Shown: one piece after another, positions 31,653 through 40,025 of the stretch | Position numbering within the stretch: the first letter of the stretch is position 1 | Layout: every line of letters begins with the position of its first letter | Assembly (NCBI RefSeq): GCF_002160495.1 | Contig: NZ_NFKR01000024.1 | Coordinates: forward strand, 1-42,529 | DNA length: 42,529 bases | Direction of reading: 5' to 3' | Source of the DNA: Erysipelatoclostridium sp. An173 | GTDB taxonomy: Bacteria; Bacillota_I; Bacilli_A; Erysipelotrichales; Coprobacillaceae | The notes under the pieces: generated by a model | The model's input: only the letters and a program-made list of their open reading frames with translations | The model's database searches: none | What the model was told of the DNA's origin: nothing | Position numbers and translations under genes: made by a program

Positions 31653-32600
31653 ATGAATCTTTTGCATTTGAAATATGTAATTGAGGTAGCTAAAGCTGGT
31701 TCAATAAGTAAAGCTGCTAATCATCTTTACATGAATCAACCGCATTTAAGTAAGATAATTAAAGAATTTGAAGAAACTATGCATATTAAAATATTTGAAC
31801 GTACTTCTAAAGGGGTTGTCCCAACCAAAAAAGGGGCTGAATTTATTGAACGAGCCAAAGATATTATCAGACAGGTTGATCAAATGGAGGCGTTATATTG
31901 CAATTATGATGAAAAATCAGTGCATTTAGATGTTAGTGTACCTCGAGCAAGCTATATTGCAAATGCATTTACTAATTATTTGTCTAAAATAAATTTTCAA
32001 GATAAAAAGATTACTGTTAATTATCGGGAAACTAACTCTTTTGATACGATCAAAGCGGTTTATGAAGGTGATGCTAATATTGGGATTATTCGCTTTTTTC
32101 AAGACGAAGAAAGTTATTTTATAAATTTATTGAAATCAAAGGAATTGGAATATAAAGAAATATATAAATTTAATTATCAGCTATTAGTATCCAAGGAAAA
32201 TCCTTTGGTCTATAAAAAAGAAGTTAAATTAAAAGATTTAAAAGACCAGATTGAAATAACTCATGGTGATGTATCATTGCCAGAGCGGCCATTAGTTTCG
32301 ACTAACCGTAATAGTGAAATTCGTCAAAATAAAAAAGAAATTTCTATTTATGAACGAGGAATTCAATTTGAATTATTGAATTGTTTACCGCATTGTTATA
32401 TGTGGGTTTCACCAATGCCTAAACAAGTTTTAAATCGTTATAATTTAACGACATTAACATTAAAAGAGCATAAAGCGATAAGTTATGACTGGCTTATTTT
32501 AAGAAAAGGATATCGTTTATCAAAAGAAGATTTGAGTTTTATCGACGAAATTCATTGTATTATTCAAAATAATTATGGAGGTATATGTCAAAAGGAATAG
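31653..32600 (+). CDS. LysR-family transcriptional regulator, 315 aa
   Basis: N-terminal winged HTH: LKYVIEVAKAGSISKAANHL, YMNQPHLSKIIKEFEE and FERTSKGVVPTKKGAEFI, residues about 4-62. The effector-binding domain (about 88-300) has two alpha/beta lobes and is rather divergent. It is transcribed away from the hydrogenase operon, the classic LysR arrangement with its target, and ends just before an alcohol dehydrogenase gene. Ribosome site GGGAGG, 8 bases before ATG. Control of hyd, of adh, or of both is inferred from position only. Confidence 0.9.
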   Translation: MNLLHLKYVIEVAKAGSISKAANHLYMNQPHLSKIIKEFEETMHIKIFERTSKGVVPTKKGAEFIERAKDIIRQVDQMEALYCNYDEKSVHLDVSVPRASYIANAFTNYLSKINFQDKKITVNYRETNSFDTIKAVYEGDANIGIIRFFQDEESYFINLLKSKELEYKEIYKFNYQLLVSKENPLVYKKEVKLKDLKDQIEITHGDVSLPERPLVSTNRNSEIRQNKKEISIYERGIQFELLNCLPHCYMWVSPMPKQVLNRYNLTTLTLKEHKAISYDWLILRKGYRLSKEDLSFIDEIHCIIQNNYGGICQKE

Positions 32601-32617
32601 CACTATTCCTTTTTTGT
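32591..32617 (+). terminator. Terminator after the LysR gene
   Basis: AAAGGAATAG (32591-32600) / CTATTCCTTT (32603-32612) with a short loop and T run, overlapping the stop codon. Confidence 0.85.
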
Positions 32618-32633
32618 ATCTACTACATTATTT

Positions 32634-32647
32634 TGTAAGCGCTTATA
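32634..32647. promoter_or_regulatory. cre-like operator of the alcohol dehydrogenase gene
   Basis: TGTAAGCGCTTATA overlaps a TATAAT -10 (32644-32649), 24 bases before the ATG. It shares AAGCGCTT with the site in the hydrogenase promoter and fits the CcpA consensus except near its end. Confidence 0.6.
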
Positions 32648-32673
32648 ATTAGAATCATGGAGGTGCTTATGAC

Positions 32674-33891
32674 ATGCAAAGATTTACATTACCAAGAGAT
32701 TTATATCATGGAAAAGGAGCTTTAGAAGCTTTAAAAACATTAGAAGGGAAAAAGGCTATCGTTTGTGTTGGTGGCGGAAGTATGAAACGTTTTGGTTTCT
32801 TAGATCGCGCTGTTGAATACTTAAAAGAAGCTGGAATGGAAGTAGAATTATTTGAAGGGATTGAACCAGATCCATCTGTAGAAACAGTTATGAAAGGTGC
32901 AGCTGCAATGGAAAAATTCCAACCAGATTGGATTATTGCTATGGGTGGAGGATCACCTATCGATGCTGCAAAAGCAATGTGGATTAAATATGAATATCCT
33001 GAAATTACTTTTGAAGAAATGTGCAAAGTGTTTGGTATTCCAAAATTACGTAAAAAAGCTCATTTCTGTGCAATTCCATCTACAAGTGGTACTGCAACAG
33101 AAGTAACTGCATTTTCAATTATTACTGATTATGAAAAAGGAATTAAATATCCAATCGCTGATTTTGAAATCACACCTGATATTGCAATCGTTGATCCTGA
33201 TTTGGCAGAAACTATGCCTGTTAAATTAGTTGCTCATACAGGAATGGATGCTATGACTCATGCAATTGAAGCATATGTATCAACTGCAAATTGTAACTAT
33301 ACAGATCCACTTGCAATTCATGCAATTGAAATGATTCAAGCTAACTTAGTAAAATCATATAATGGAGATATGTCATGCCGTGATGATATGCATGATGCTC
33401 AATGTTTAGCTGGACAAGCATTTTCTAATGCTTTATTAGGTATTGTTCACTCAATGGCTCATAAAACTGGTGCTGCCTTTGTTGATCAAGGTGGACACAT
33501 TATTCATGGTGCTGCTAATGCGATGTATTTACCAAAAGTAATTGCATTTAACGCTAAAGATGAAACAGCTAAAAAACGTTATGGTGTAATTGCTGATTAC
33601 ATGCATTTAGGTGGTAAAGATGATGATGAAAAAGTAGAATTATTAATTGCATACTTAAGAAAAATGAATGATGATTTAAATATTCCACATTCAATCAATC
33701 ATTATGGTGCTGATGGTTTACCAGCTGAAACTGGATTTGTACCTGAAGATGTTTTCTTAGACAGAGTTGAAGAAATCGCTGCTAATGCAATTGGTGATGC
33801 TTGTACTGGATCAAATCCACGTATTCCAACTCAAGAAGAAATGGTTAAATTATTAAAAGCTTGCTACTATGATACAGAAGTAGACTTCTAA
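32674..33891 (+). CDS. Iron-containing alcohol dehydrogenase, 405 aa
   Basis: Group III (Fe2+) alcohol dehydrogenase that reduces aldehydes with NAD(P)H. N-terminal nucleotide-binding motif CVGGGSMKRFG with IEPDPSVETV, the GGGSPIDAAKAMW motif (about residues 91-103), IPSTSGTATEVTAFS, and the iron ligands in DAMTHAIEAYVS and GIVHSMAHKTGA ... GGHIIHGAANAMYLP. Length is standard for stand-alone members (butanol dehydrogenase/1,3-propanediol dehydrogenase group). Codon use is unlike its neighbours: smooth, with many GCA/GCT, as in highly expressed genes. GGAGGTG precedes the ATG. Physiologically a sink for reducing equivalents, like the hydrogenase operon beside it. The substrate (ethanol, butanol or diol) cannot be told. 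Confidence 0.93.
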   Translation: MQRFTLPRDLYHGKGALEALKTLEGKKAIVCVGGGSMKRFGFLDRAVEYLKEAGMEVELFEGIEPDPSVETVMKGAAAMEKFQPDWIIAMGGGSPIDAAKAMWIKYEYPEITFEEMCKVFGIPKLRKKAHFCAIPSTSGTATEVTAFSIITDYEKGIKYPIADFEITPDIAIVDPDLAETMPVKLVAHTGMDAMTHAIEAYVSTANCNYTDPLAIHAIEMIQANLVKSYNGDMSCRDDMHDAQCLAGQAFSNALLGIVHSMAHKTGAAFVDQGGHIIHGAANAMYLPKVIAFNAKDETAKKRYGVIADYMHLGGKDDDEKVELLIAYLRKMNDDLNIPHSINHYGADGLPAETGFVPEDVFLDRVEEIAANAIGDACTGSNPRIPTQEEMVKLLKACYYDTEVDF

Positions 33892-33905
33892 TATAAAATA
33901 ATCTA

Positions 33906-33934
33906 AACCCTGCATTTAATTTGCAGGGTTTTAT
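33906..33934 (+). terminator. Terminator after the alcohol dehydrogenase
   Basis: AACCCTGCA (33906-33914) / TGCAGGGTT (33922-33930) with following T-rich tail. Confidence 0.88.
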
Positions 33935-34000
33935 TTATAGTAAAAAAGATTGGTTATTGTAGATAAATATAGTAGAATGATTTTGTTAGGTGGTGATTTA

Positions 34001-34537
34001 ATGAGTTTATATGTTACTAGACATGGGCAGACTGATTATAATGTTGAAAATTTAGTATGCGGTATTTCACCGGCTGTTTTAACTAAACTAGGGATACAAC
34101 AAGCTAAGGAATTAGGAAAAAGATTAGAAAATATTGATTATAAATATTTATATGTTTCACCATTAAAGCGAGCTTTGGATACTGCTAGCTTAGCAAATAT
34201 AAAAGAAGTTGAAATGGTTATCGAACCACGAATTCAAGAGATCAATTTTGGTATTTATGAAGGCTTACCTCGAGATACTCAAGGTTTTTTAACTAATAAA
34301 TATGATTTGGCGTATCGTTATCCTACTGGTGAATCGTTTATTGAATTATGTAACCGAGTTTATTCATTTCTTGATGAAATTAAAAGACAAGCAATAGAAA
34401 ATGATGTTTTGCTTGTCTGTCATGGAGCAGTTTGTCGGGCTATTAATACATATTTTAATGATATGACTAATGATGAAATATTTGAATATACAACTGAAAA
34501 TTGTCAGTTATTAAAATATGATTATTTATCTAAATAG
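34001..34537 (+). CDS. Histidine phosphatase / phosphoglycerate mutase-like protein, 178 aa
   Basis: His-phosphatase superfamily: LYVTRHGQTDYN with the catalytic His (residue 8) near the start, VSPLKRALDTA with the conserved Arg, EINFGIYEGLPRD, and LLVCHGAVCRAI with the second His. Size fits the small phosphatase (CobC/GpmB-like) group rather than classic mutases; substrate unknown. ATG 34001 follows AGGTGGTG; the longer frame to 33950 has no ribosome site. The 3' end overlaps the convergent Crp-family gene by 16 bases. Confidence 0.88.
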   Translation: MSLYVTRHGQTDYNVENLVCGISPAVLTKLGIQQAKELGKRLENIDYKYLYVSPLKRALDTASLANIKEVEMVIEPRIQEINFGIYEGLPRDTQGFLTNKYDLAYRYPTGESFIELCNRVYSFLDEIKRQAIENDVLLVCHGAVCRAINTYFNDMTNDEIFEYTTENCQLLKYDYLSK

Positions 34538-35133
34538 TCTTTTAAAGCTGTCCGGTTTAAAATATTTATTTTTTTATATTTTAATTCAATCCAGCCAAAT
34601 TGGCAAAAATCGTTTAATATTTTTGTAACAGTGACCCGATTTAAGCCGGTTAGAGAAGCTATTTCTTCATGAGTATAAGAGATAGTTTTTTTATTTTGTT
34701 CTAATAAAAAAGCAGCAATTTTTTCATGGCGATTATATAAGTAAGCTTTTTTTACTTGATTAACTAAATAATCATTGGTTGATGATAATAATTGTAAAAT
34801 AGCGATAGTTAATTCCTGCGATTTTAAAATAGTAGGGTACATTGTTTCTAATTGACATGAAATTAATTCAACTTCATCGATAGCGCTAACACATACAGGC
34901 CGATTAGTATTTTGAAGAAATGATGATTCACCAAAGATCCGCCCTTTACCAATGATATCAAGGGTTATTTCCTGTCCATCTTTGGAAATTAAATAGACTT
35001 TGACCCGCCCTTTTAAAATTAAGTATAAGTTATTAGTAGTATCTTCTTCCATGTAAATAACATCGTTTGGATGATATTTAATTAAAGTACCAGCTTCTTT
35101 AAAATATTTAAATAAATCTTCTGAAATCTTCAT
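34522..35133 (-). CDS. Crp/Fnr-family transcriptional regulator, 203 aa
   Basis: N-terminal cyclic-nucleotide-type beta roll (about residues 15-120), with NNLYLILKGRVKVYLISKDG and IFGESSFLQNTNRPV. A dimer helix follows, then a C-terminal winged HTH with YTHEEIASLTGLNRVTVTKIL. The cAMP ligand residues are not clearly kept, and no FNR-like set of four N-terminal Cys is present, so it senses something else or nothing. It is transcribed toward the phosphatase gene with overlapping ends, and away from the yitT-like gene. Targets unknown. Confidence 0.87.
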   Translation of the reverse strand: MKISEDLFKYFKEAGTLIKYHPNDVIYMEEDTTNNLYLILKGRVKVYLISKDGQEITLDIIGKGRIFGESSFLQNTNRPVCVSAIDEVELISCQLETMYPTILKSQELTIAILQLLSSTNDYLVNQVKKAYLYNRHEKIAAFLLEQNKKTISYTHEEIASLTGLNRVTVTKILNDFCQFGWIELKYKKINILNRTALKDYLDK

Positions 35134-35228
35134 ACTTCCTCCATTATTTTACTTTTTTTCTTTAATTGTAGCATAGAATACATTTTTTAGATAGCTAATG
35201 TGGTATCTTATCTCCTGAGGTGAGTAGG

Positions 35229-36077
35229 ATGAAAGAAAGATTGGTAAAAATTGGATTAATTATTTTAGGAAATATTTTAGTAGCATTTGCAATTAGTACT
35301 TTAGTTTTAGAAAATGAATTGATTTCTGGTGGGGTAACTGGTCTAGGGATTGTCGGAAATCATTATTTAGGTATTAATATTTCACTAGTAGTAGGGGTTA
35401 TTAATATTGGTTTGTTTTTGCTTGGGCTTTTATTTATTGGTAAAAAGTTTGCTCTTTCGACATTAATTTCGACTTTTACTTTTCCGTTATTTTTAGAATT
35501 TTTTAATACTCATAGTTTTTTCCATAATTATTGTGATGATACTTTATTAGCTGTTGTTTTAGCAGGGTGTTTACTTGGAGTTGGAACTGGATTGATGATT
35601 AGAAATGATGCATCATCTGGAGGAATGGATATCATTGCAATTATTTTAAATAAAAAATTTAAGATTCCAGTTTTTATCGTAGTTAATCTTTGTGATTTTA
35701 CAATCTTATGTTTACAAGCAGCGTTTAGTGATATTAATAAAATTATTTATAGTATTGTTTTAGTTTTCATTACTTCATTTATGTTGAATAAGACTTTAAC
35801 AAAAGGTTCTAAAATGGTGCAATTATTAATTATTAGTGACTATTATGAAGAAATTAAAAAACTAATTATTGGTGATCTTGATGCTGGTGTCACAGCTTTA
35901 TATAGCGAAAAGGGTTATACTGGTAATGATACTAAAGTATTGATGACAATTATTCCACCTGTAAAACTAAACCGGCTTAAAGAACAAGTTAAAAAAATAG
36001 ATCCACTGGCTTTTATGGTTGTTGCGACCGTTGATGAAGTCAGTGGAAGAGGATATACATTTTCAAGAAATCAGTAA
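35229..36077 (+). CDS. YitT-family membrane protein with C-terminal DUF2179 domain, 282 aa
   Basis: Five to six membrane helices (about residues 7-170) with the family's ISGGVTGLGIVGNHYLGINI and DASSGGMDIIAIILNKKF motifs, then a cytoplasmic DUF2179 domain (about 190-280) with TALYSEKGYTGNDTKVLMTI and DPLAFMVVATVDEVSGRGYT. The function of the family is not well known; a transport role is proposed. The GTG at 35220 is in frame, but it is the GAGGTG ribosome site of ATG 35229, so the later start is used. Ends against the convergent Nudix gene. Confidence 0.9.
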   Translation: MKERLVKIGLIILGNILVAFAISTLVLENELISGGVTGLGIVGNHYLGINISLVVGVINIGLFLLGLLFIGKKFALSTLISTFTFPLFLEFFNTHSFFHNYCDDTLLAVVLAGCLLGVGTGLMIRNDASSGGMDIIAIILNKKFKIPVFIVVNLCDFTILCLQAAFSDINKIIYSIVLVFITSFMLNKTLTKGSKMVQLLIISDYYEEIKKLIIGDLDAGVTALYSEKGYTGNDTKVLMTIIPPVKLNRLKEQVKKIDPLAFMVVATVDEVSGRGYTFSRNQ

Positions 36078-36475
36078 TCGCTTAATGCGATTACTTTTAT
36101 TATGTGGTAAATATTACCATCACCAGCAAAACGACTATCATCTTTAAAATCTTCATTAATATCGATCCAGACTAATTCGTTTTCATCACCATGGATGTTT
36201 ACATCCTTAAAAAGGGTAGCAACATATGTTTCTAAAAGAGTATCATCTAAATAATATGTAAAGTCCATAAAATGAGTTAAAGTAACATCTTTATTTGTAA
36301 TATTGGTTTCTTCTTGTAATTCACGATAGGCTGCTTGAAGATGGTCCTCGCCTGGTTTTATTTTCCCGCCAACAAAATTATATTTGCCTTGATAGGGATC
36401 TTTTTTTCGTTTACACATCAATAGTTTTGTTTTATTTTGATTAAAAATTACAATAATATTTACATTTCGTTTCAT
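36071..36475 (-). CDS. Nudix hydrolase, 134 aa
   Basis: Nudix box GGKIKPGEDHLQAAYRELQE plus ET follows the GX5EX7REUXEEXGU pattern at about residues 36-58, here ending EETNI instead of EExGU. The N-terminal strand reads RNVNIIVIFNQNKTKLLMCKR, split at the usual place, and CKRKKDPYQGKYNFVGGK is typical of MutT/ADP-ribose-type members. It may sanitise oxidised nucleotides; substrate not determined. Its end overlaps the yitT-like stop by 7 bases, and a shared dyad AGTAATCGC/GCGATTACT (36073-36095) may terminate both. Confidence 0.9.
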   Translation of the reverse strand: MKRNVNIIVIFNQNKTKLLMCKRKKDPYQGKYNFVGGKIKPGEDHLQAAYRELQEETNITNKDVTLTHFMDFTYYLDDTLLETYVATLFKDVNIHGDENELVWIDINEDFKDDSRFAGDGNIYHIIKVIALSDY

Positions 36476-36597
36476 TTTTATTACCTCTAGTAAATTTTAT
36501 CATAATTATTAGTATATTTATAAAAAATTAAGAATATATTTAATGTAATTTTTTTAAGATAGTGCTATAATGCAAAAGTATATTGGTGGAGGAGATT

Positions 36598-37422
36598 ATG
36601 GACATTATAGAGTTAATTAAAGTTTTTATTTTAGGAGTTGTTGAAGGTATAACCGAATGGTTACCAATCAGCAGTACTGGACATATGATTTTAGTTGATG
36701 AGTTCATTAAGTTAGATGTTAGTGCTGAATTTTTGGAAATGTTTTTAGTAGTAATTCAGCTTGGAGCGATTTTAGCTGTTATATTCCTTTATTTTGATAA
36801 GCTGATGCCATTTGATTATCGCCATGGCTGGAAAGTAAAAAAAGATACTTTTTCAATGTGGTTTAAAATTATCTTTGCTTGTTTACCAGCGGCAGTTGTT
36901 GGTATATTGTTTGATGATCAGTTAAATGAATTATTTTATAATCCTCTTACAGTTGCCATTGCTTTAATTGTTTTTGGGATCTTGTTTATCTTTATTGAAA
37001 ATTATAATAAAGGTCGTTCATCAAAAATTAATTCCATTAGCGAGATTACTTATAATACTGCTTTGATCATTGGTATTTTTCAATTAATAGCAGCTATTTT
37101 TCCAGGAACATCACGTTCTGGAGCAACAATTGTTGGGGCTTTATTAATTGGGGTTAGCCGTACTGTAGCAGCTGAATTTACTTTCTTTTTAGCGGTTCCG
37201 GTAATGTTAGGAGCTAGTTTATTAAAGATTGTAAAATTTGGTTTTGCTTTTACTTCTTATGAATTAATATTATTAATTTTTGGAATGGCGGTTGCCTTTG
37301 TTGTTAGTATGATAACAATCAAATTTTTAATGAGTTATATTAAAAAGCATGATTTTAAAGTCTTTGGCTGGTATCGAATTATTTTAGGGGTAATTGTCTT
37401 AGTTTATTTTATGATTTTTTAA
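36598..37422 (+). CDS. uppP: Undecaprenyl-diphosphatase, 274 aa
   Basis: BacA/UppP membrane phosphatase that recycles undecaprenyl pyrophosphate for cell-wall synthesis and gives basal bacitracin tolerance. Characteristic motifs: [17 protein letters not shown] (residues about 17-33, with the catalytic Glu and Ser) and the second repeat [18 protein letters not shown] with the conserved Arg. Eight hydrophobic helices. ATG 36598 is preceded by GGAGGAG; the in-frame TTG at 36583 is upstream of this site and is rejected. A TATAAT is at 36566-36571. Confidence 0.96.
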   Translation: MDIIELIKVFILGVVEGITEWLPISSTGHMILVDEFIKLDVSAEFLEMFLVVIQLGAILAVIFLYFDKLMPFDYRHGWKVKKDTFSMWFKIIFACLPAAVVGILFDDQLNELFYNPLTVAIALIVFGILFIFIENYNKGRSSKINSISEITYNTALIIGIFQLIAAIFPGTSRSGATIVGALLIGVSRTVAAEFTFFLAVPVMLGASLLKIVKFGFAFTSYELILLIFGMAVAFVVSMITIKFLMSYIKKHDFKVFGWYRIILGVIVLVYFMIF

Positions 37423-37450
37423 AAGTCCAGATTGAATCTGGGCTTTTTTA
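37421..37450 (+). terminator. Terminator after uppP
   Basis: AAAAGTCCAGA (37421-37431) / TCTGGGCTTTT (37437-37447), one G-U pair, 5-base loop and T run. Confidence 0.88.
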
Positions 37451-37506
37451 TATGATAAAATAATTATATATGATACAATTATATTAATAAAAAAGGAGGT
37501 CGTTTT

Positions 37507-37800
37507 ATGAAAATTTTATTATGTTGTACAGCTGGTGTTACTTCTAATATGTTTGCAGCTGCTTTAAAAGATGAGGCGGATAAGCGTAACTTAGAAATTA
37601 TTGTTTGGGCCGCAGCAGAAACTGCAGTTGAATATTCTATTGAACAGGCAGATTTAATTTTGGTTACTCCACAATTAGCAGGTTCAATTAAGAAATTCAA
37701 AGATTTAGCTAATCCAGGTGTACCAGTTTTATTAATTAGTGAAGATGACTTTAGGAACTTTAATGCTAAAAAAGTTTTAGACGAAGCAATTAGTGTATAA
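37507..37800 (+). CDS. Orphan PTS EIIB component, cellobiose/lactose type, 97 aa
   Basis: Phosphotransfer protein of the lactose/cellobiose (CelA/GatB-like) EIIB fold: N-terminal strand KILLCCTAGVTSNMF, where the phospho-acceptor Cys (residue 6 or 7) opens the P-loop, then QADLILVTPQLAG and VPVLLISEDDF. The loop CCTAGVTSNM differs from the more common CSAGMSTS. Length is normal. There is no EIIA or EIIC gene next to it, so it works with components encoded elsewhere or has become a regulatory phosphoprotein. Strong AGGAGG site and its own terminator. Confidence 0.85.
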   Translation: MKILLCCTAGVTSNMFAAALKDEADKRNLEIIVWAAAETAVEYSIEQADLILVTPQLAGSIKKFKDLANPGVPVLLISEDDFRNFNAKKVLDEAISV

Positions 37801-37810
37801 TAATATTTAG

Positions 37811-37838
37811 GAGTTAACTTATGTTAACTCTCTTTTTT
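37811..37838 (+). terminator. Terminator after the EIIB gene
   Basis: GAGTTAAC (37811-37818) / GTTAACTC (37823-37830) followed by TCTTTTTTT. Confidence 0.85.
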
Positions 37839-37934
37839 TATGCAAAAAAGTTAAGAATTTGTTAAGAATATTTGTGTTATCTTAATTTTATGTTAAATTA
37901 TTAGGGATTGCAAAAATATAATTAGGAGATAAGA

Positions 37935-39584
37935 ATGGAAATTACAGATATTTTTGGTTTATTAGGCGGTTTAGCATTATTTTTATATGGAATGAAAATG
38001 ATGTCAGATAGTTTAGAACTAGCTGCCGGTAATAAAATGAAAACAATTTTAGAAAAATTAACTACTAATCGTTTTTTAGGAGTTATAGTTGGTGCTTTAA
38101 TAACAGCGGTTATTCAATCATCATCGGCAACAACTGTTATGACGGTTGGCTTTGTTAATGCAGGATTAATGAAACTTAAAAATGCGGTTTGGATCATTAT
38201 GGGTGCTAATATTGGTACAACAATAACTGGACAGTTAATTGTTATTGATATTAGTGCTTTAGCACCGTTGATTGCTTTTATTGGTGTTGCATTAATTGCT
38301 TTTTTTAAAAATAAAAAATTAGATATGATCGGTGGAATTATTGCTGGTTTAGGAATTTTATTTATGGGAATGGATATGATGTCTGGGGCAATGATGCCTT
38401 TAAGAGATTCTAAAGAATTTGTCAATATTGTATCAACATTTAAAAATCCTTTAATAGGAATATTAGTTGGAGCTATTTTTACTGCAATCATTCAAAGCTC
38501 TTCAGCTTCAGTTGGGATTTTAATTGCTTTAGCAAAAAGTGGCGTTATTACTTTATCGTCATCTATCTATGTGTTATTTGGACAAAATATTGGAACTTGT
38601 ATAACTGCAGTGTTAGCTAGTATTGGTACTAGCAAAAATGCTAAAAGAACAACAATTATTCATTTGTCTTTCAATATTATTGGAACAATTATCTTTGTAA
38701 CGATCAGTTTATTGTTCCCGTTTGCTGATATTGTTGCTTCTTTGACACCAGGAAATGTTCCAGCACAAATAGCTAATGTTCATACGATCTTTAATATTGG
38801 AACAACAATTTTATTATTACCATTTGGTAAACAATTAGTTGATTTATCGTATAAACTTTTACCAAAGAGAGATGAAGATATTGAAATCAAGAAAGTTAAA
38901 TATTTAGATAAGACGATTTTTGTTAATGATTATCATATTGGAACTAGTGCGATTGCTAATCGACAATTGTTCAATGAAATTCAAAATATGTTAACGGTAG
39001 CAAAAACTAATTTAGAAATGGCTTTTTCAATCCTGGTTAATTGGGATGAAAAGAAATTTGATAAAATTATTGATACTGAAGATTATATTGATTATTTAAA
39101 TAAAGAAATAATCGAATTTACAACACTAGCAATATCTTCAGAATTACCAGTTGAAAACTCTAAATCAATTGGATTGTTTTTAAAAACAGCAGGTGATTTA
39201 GAAAGAATTGGTGATCATGCTATCAATATCGCTAAACGTGCTAAAAAATTGAATGAAAATCAAAACAGTTTTTCAAGTGAAGCAATGCAGGAAATTAATG
39301 AGATGAATGATTTAACAATGAATGTTTTAAAAAGATTAAATACTGTAAACATTGATGATCCAGATACATTAATTCATAAAGTAGATTCTTTAGAAACAAT
39401 CATTGATGAAAAAACAAGTAAATTTTCATATAACCAAATGTTACGCTTACGTGATAAAAAATGTACCCCAGAAAATAGTGCTTTGTTTACTGAGACATTG
39501 ATTGATTTTAAACGTGTAGGTGAACATGGTGTAAATATTGCTAATGCATTTAATGAAATAAAAGATGTATTAACAACAATCTAG
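37935..39584 (+). CDS. Na/Pi-cotransporter family protein with PhoU-like tail, 549 aa
   Basis: Type II Na+/phosphate symporter of the NptA/YjbB kind. Two repeated membrane halves have the QSSSATTVM (about residue 63-71) and QSSSASVGI (about 186-194) motifs, with the GANIGTTITGQL and GQNIGTCITAVL helices. The soluble C-terminus (about 320-549) is a helical bundle resembling PhoU, with ERIGDHAINIAKRAK and GEHGVNIANAF. Bacterial members export or import phosphate; direction is unknown. An AGGAGAT site precedes ATG. It stands alone with its own terminator. Confidence 0.93.
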   Translation: MEITDIFGLLGGLALFLYGMKMMSDSLELAAGNKMKTILEKLTTNRFLGVIVGALITAVIQSSSATTVMTVGFVNAGLMKLKNAVWIIMGANIGTTITGQLIVIDISALAPLIAFIGVALIAFFKNKKLDMIGGIIAGLGILFMGMDMMSGAMMPLRDSKEFVNIVSTFKNPLIGILVGAIFTAIIQSSSASVGILIALAKSGVITLSSSIYVLFGQNIGTCITAVLASIGTSKNAKRTTIIHLSFNIIGTIIFVTISLLFPFADIVASLTPGNVPAQIANVHTIFNIGTTILLLPFGKQLVDLSYKLLPKRDEDIEIKKVKYLDKTIFVNDYHIGTSAIANRQLFNEIQNMLTVAKTNLEMAFSILVNWDEKKFDKIIDTEDYIDYLNKEIIEFTTLAISSELPVENSKSIGLFLKTAGDLERIGDHAINIAKRAKKLNENQNSFSSEAMQEINEMNDLTMNVLKRLNTVNIDDPDTLIHKVDSLETIIDEKTSKFSYNQMLRLRDKKCTPENSALFTETLIDFKRVGEHGVNIANAFNEIKDVLTTI

Positions 39585-39608
39585 GCTGTAATTGGCAGCC
39601 TTTTTTTA
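39582..39608 (+). terminator. Terminator after the Na/Pi cotransporter
   Basis: GGCTG (39584-39588) / CAGCC (39596-39600) followed by seven Ts, overlapping the stop. Confidence 0.75.
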
Positions 39609-40025
39609 TTAATGGTATATGCATTATTTTAAGATATTAAAAAAATCATTATTTTGTAGATATTCTGAAAGAATCACTATATCATGAAGATCAATATAAT
39701 ATTGATAGCTTAATATGTGGATGATATACTATAAATGATATTCTATACCTTGTGGTATAAGTATTATAACAAATGAATAATATAAGGCTTTATAAACAGT
39801 GTGAACATGAAATACAGTTACAATAATCATAGAAGATTTTGATTGATAGAAAAATTTTTAAAACTAGGAAGTAATTAATTATTGGAGTTGCAAAGAATAT
39901 ACTTACAAAGATTGATGAAGAAGAAGCTGTTAATTTTGGCACACTTGTAAAATAGCATTATACTTCGATTGTGGAATCAATAAGGTGTTTTTGAGTTTGA
40001 AAATAAAGTGAAGGAGATAAATAAA
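39609..40025. other. Intergenic region before the type I R-M genes
   Basis: AT-rich, no confident gene. A TATACC/GGTATA hairpin lies at 39744-39759. On the plus strand 39881-39955 is an open 24-codon tail reading IGVAKNILTKIDEEEAVNFG then TLVK and a TAG, which looks like the end of a lost gene. The last part holds the hsdM ribosome site. Confidence 0.5.

Noticed and set aside
32706-33026. Minus-strand frame inside the alcohol dehydrogenase
   Set aside because: Antisense of a well-conserved gene; composition is shadow-like.
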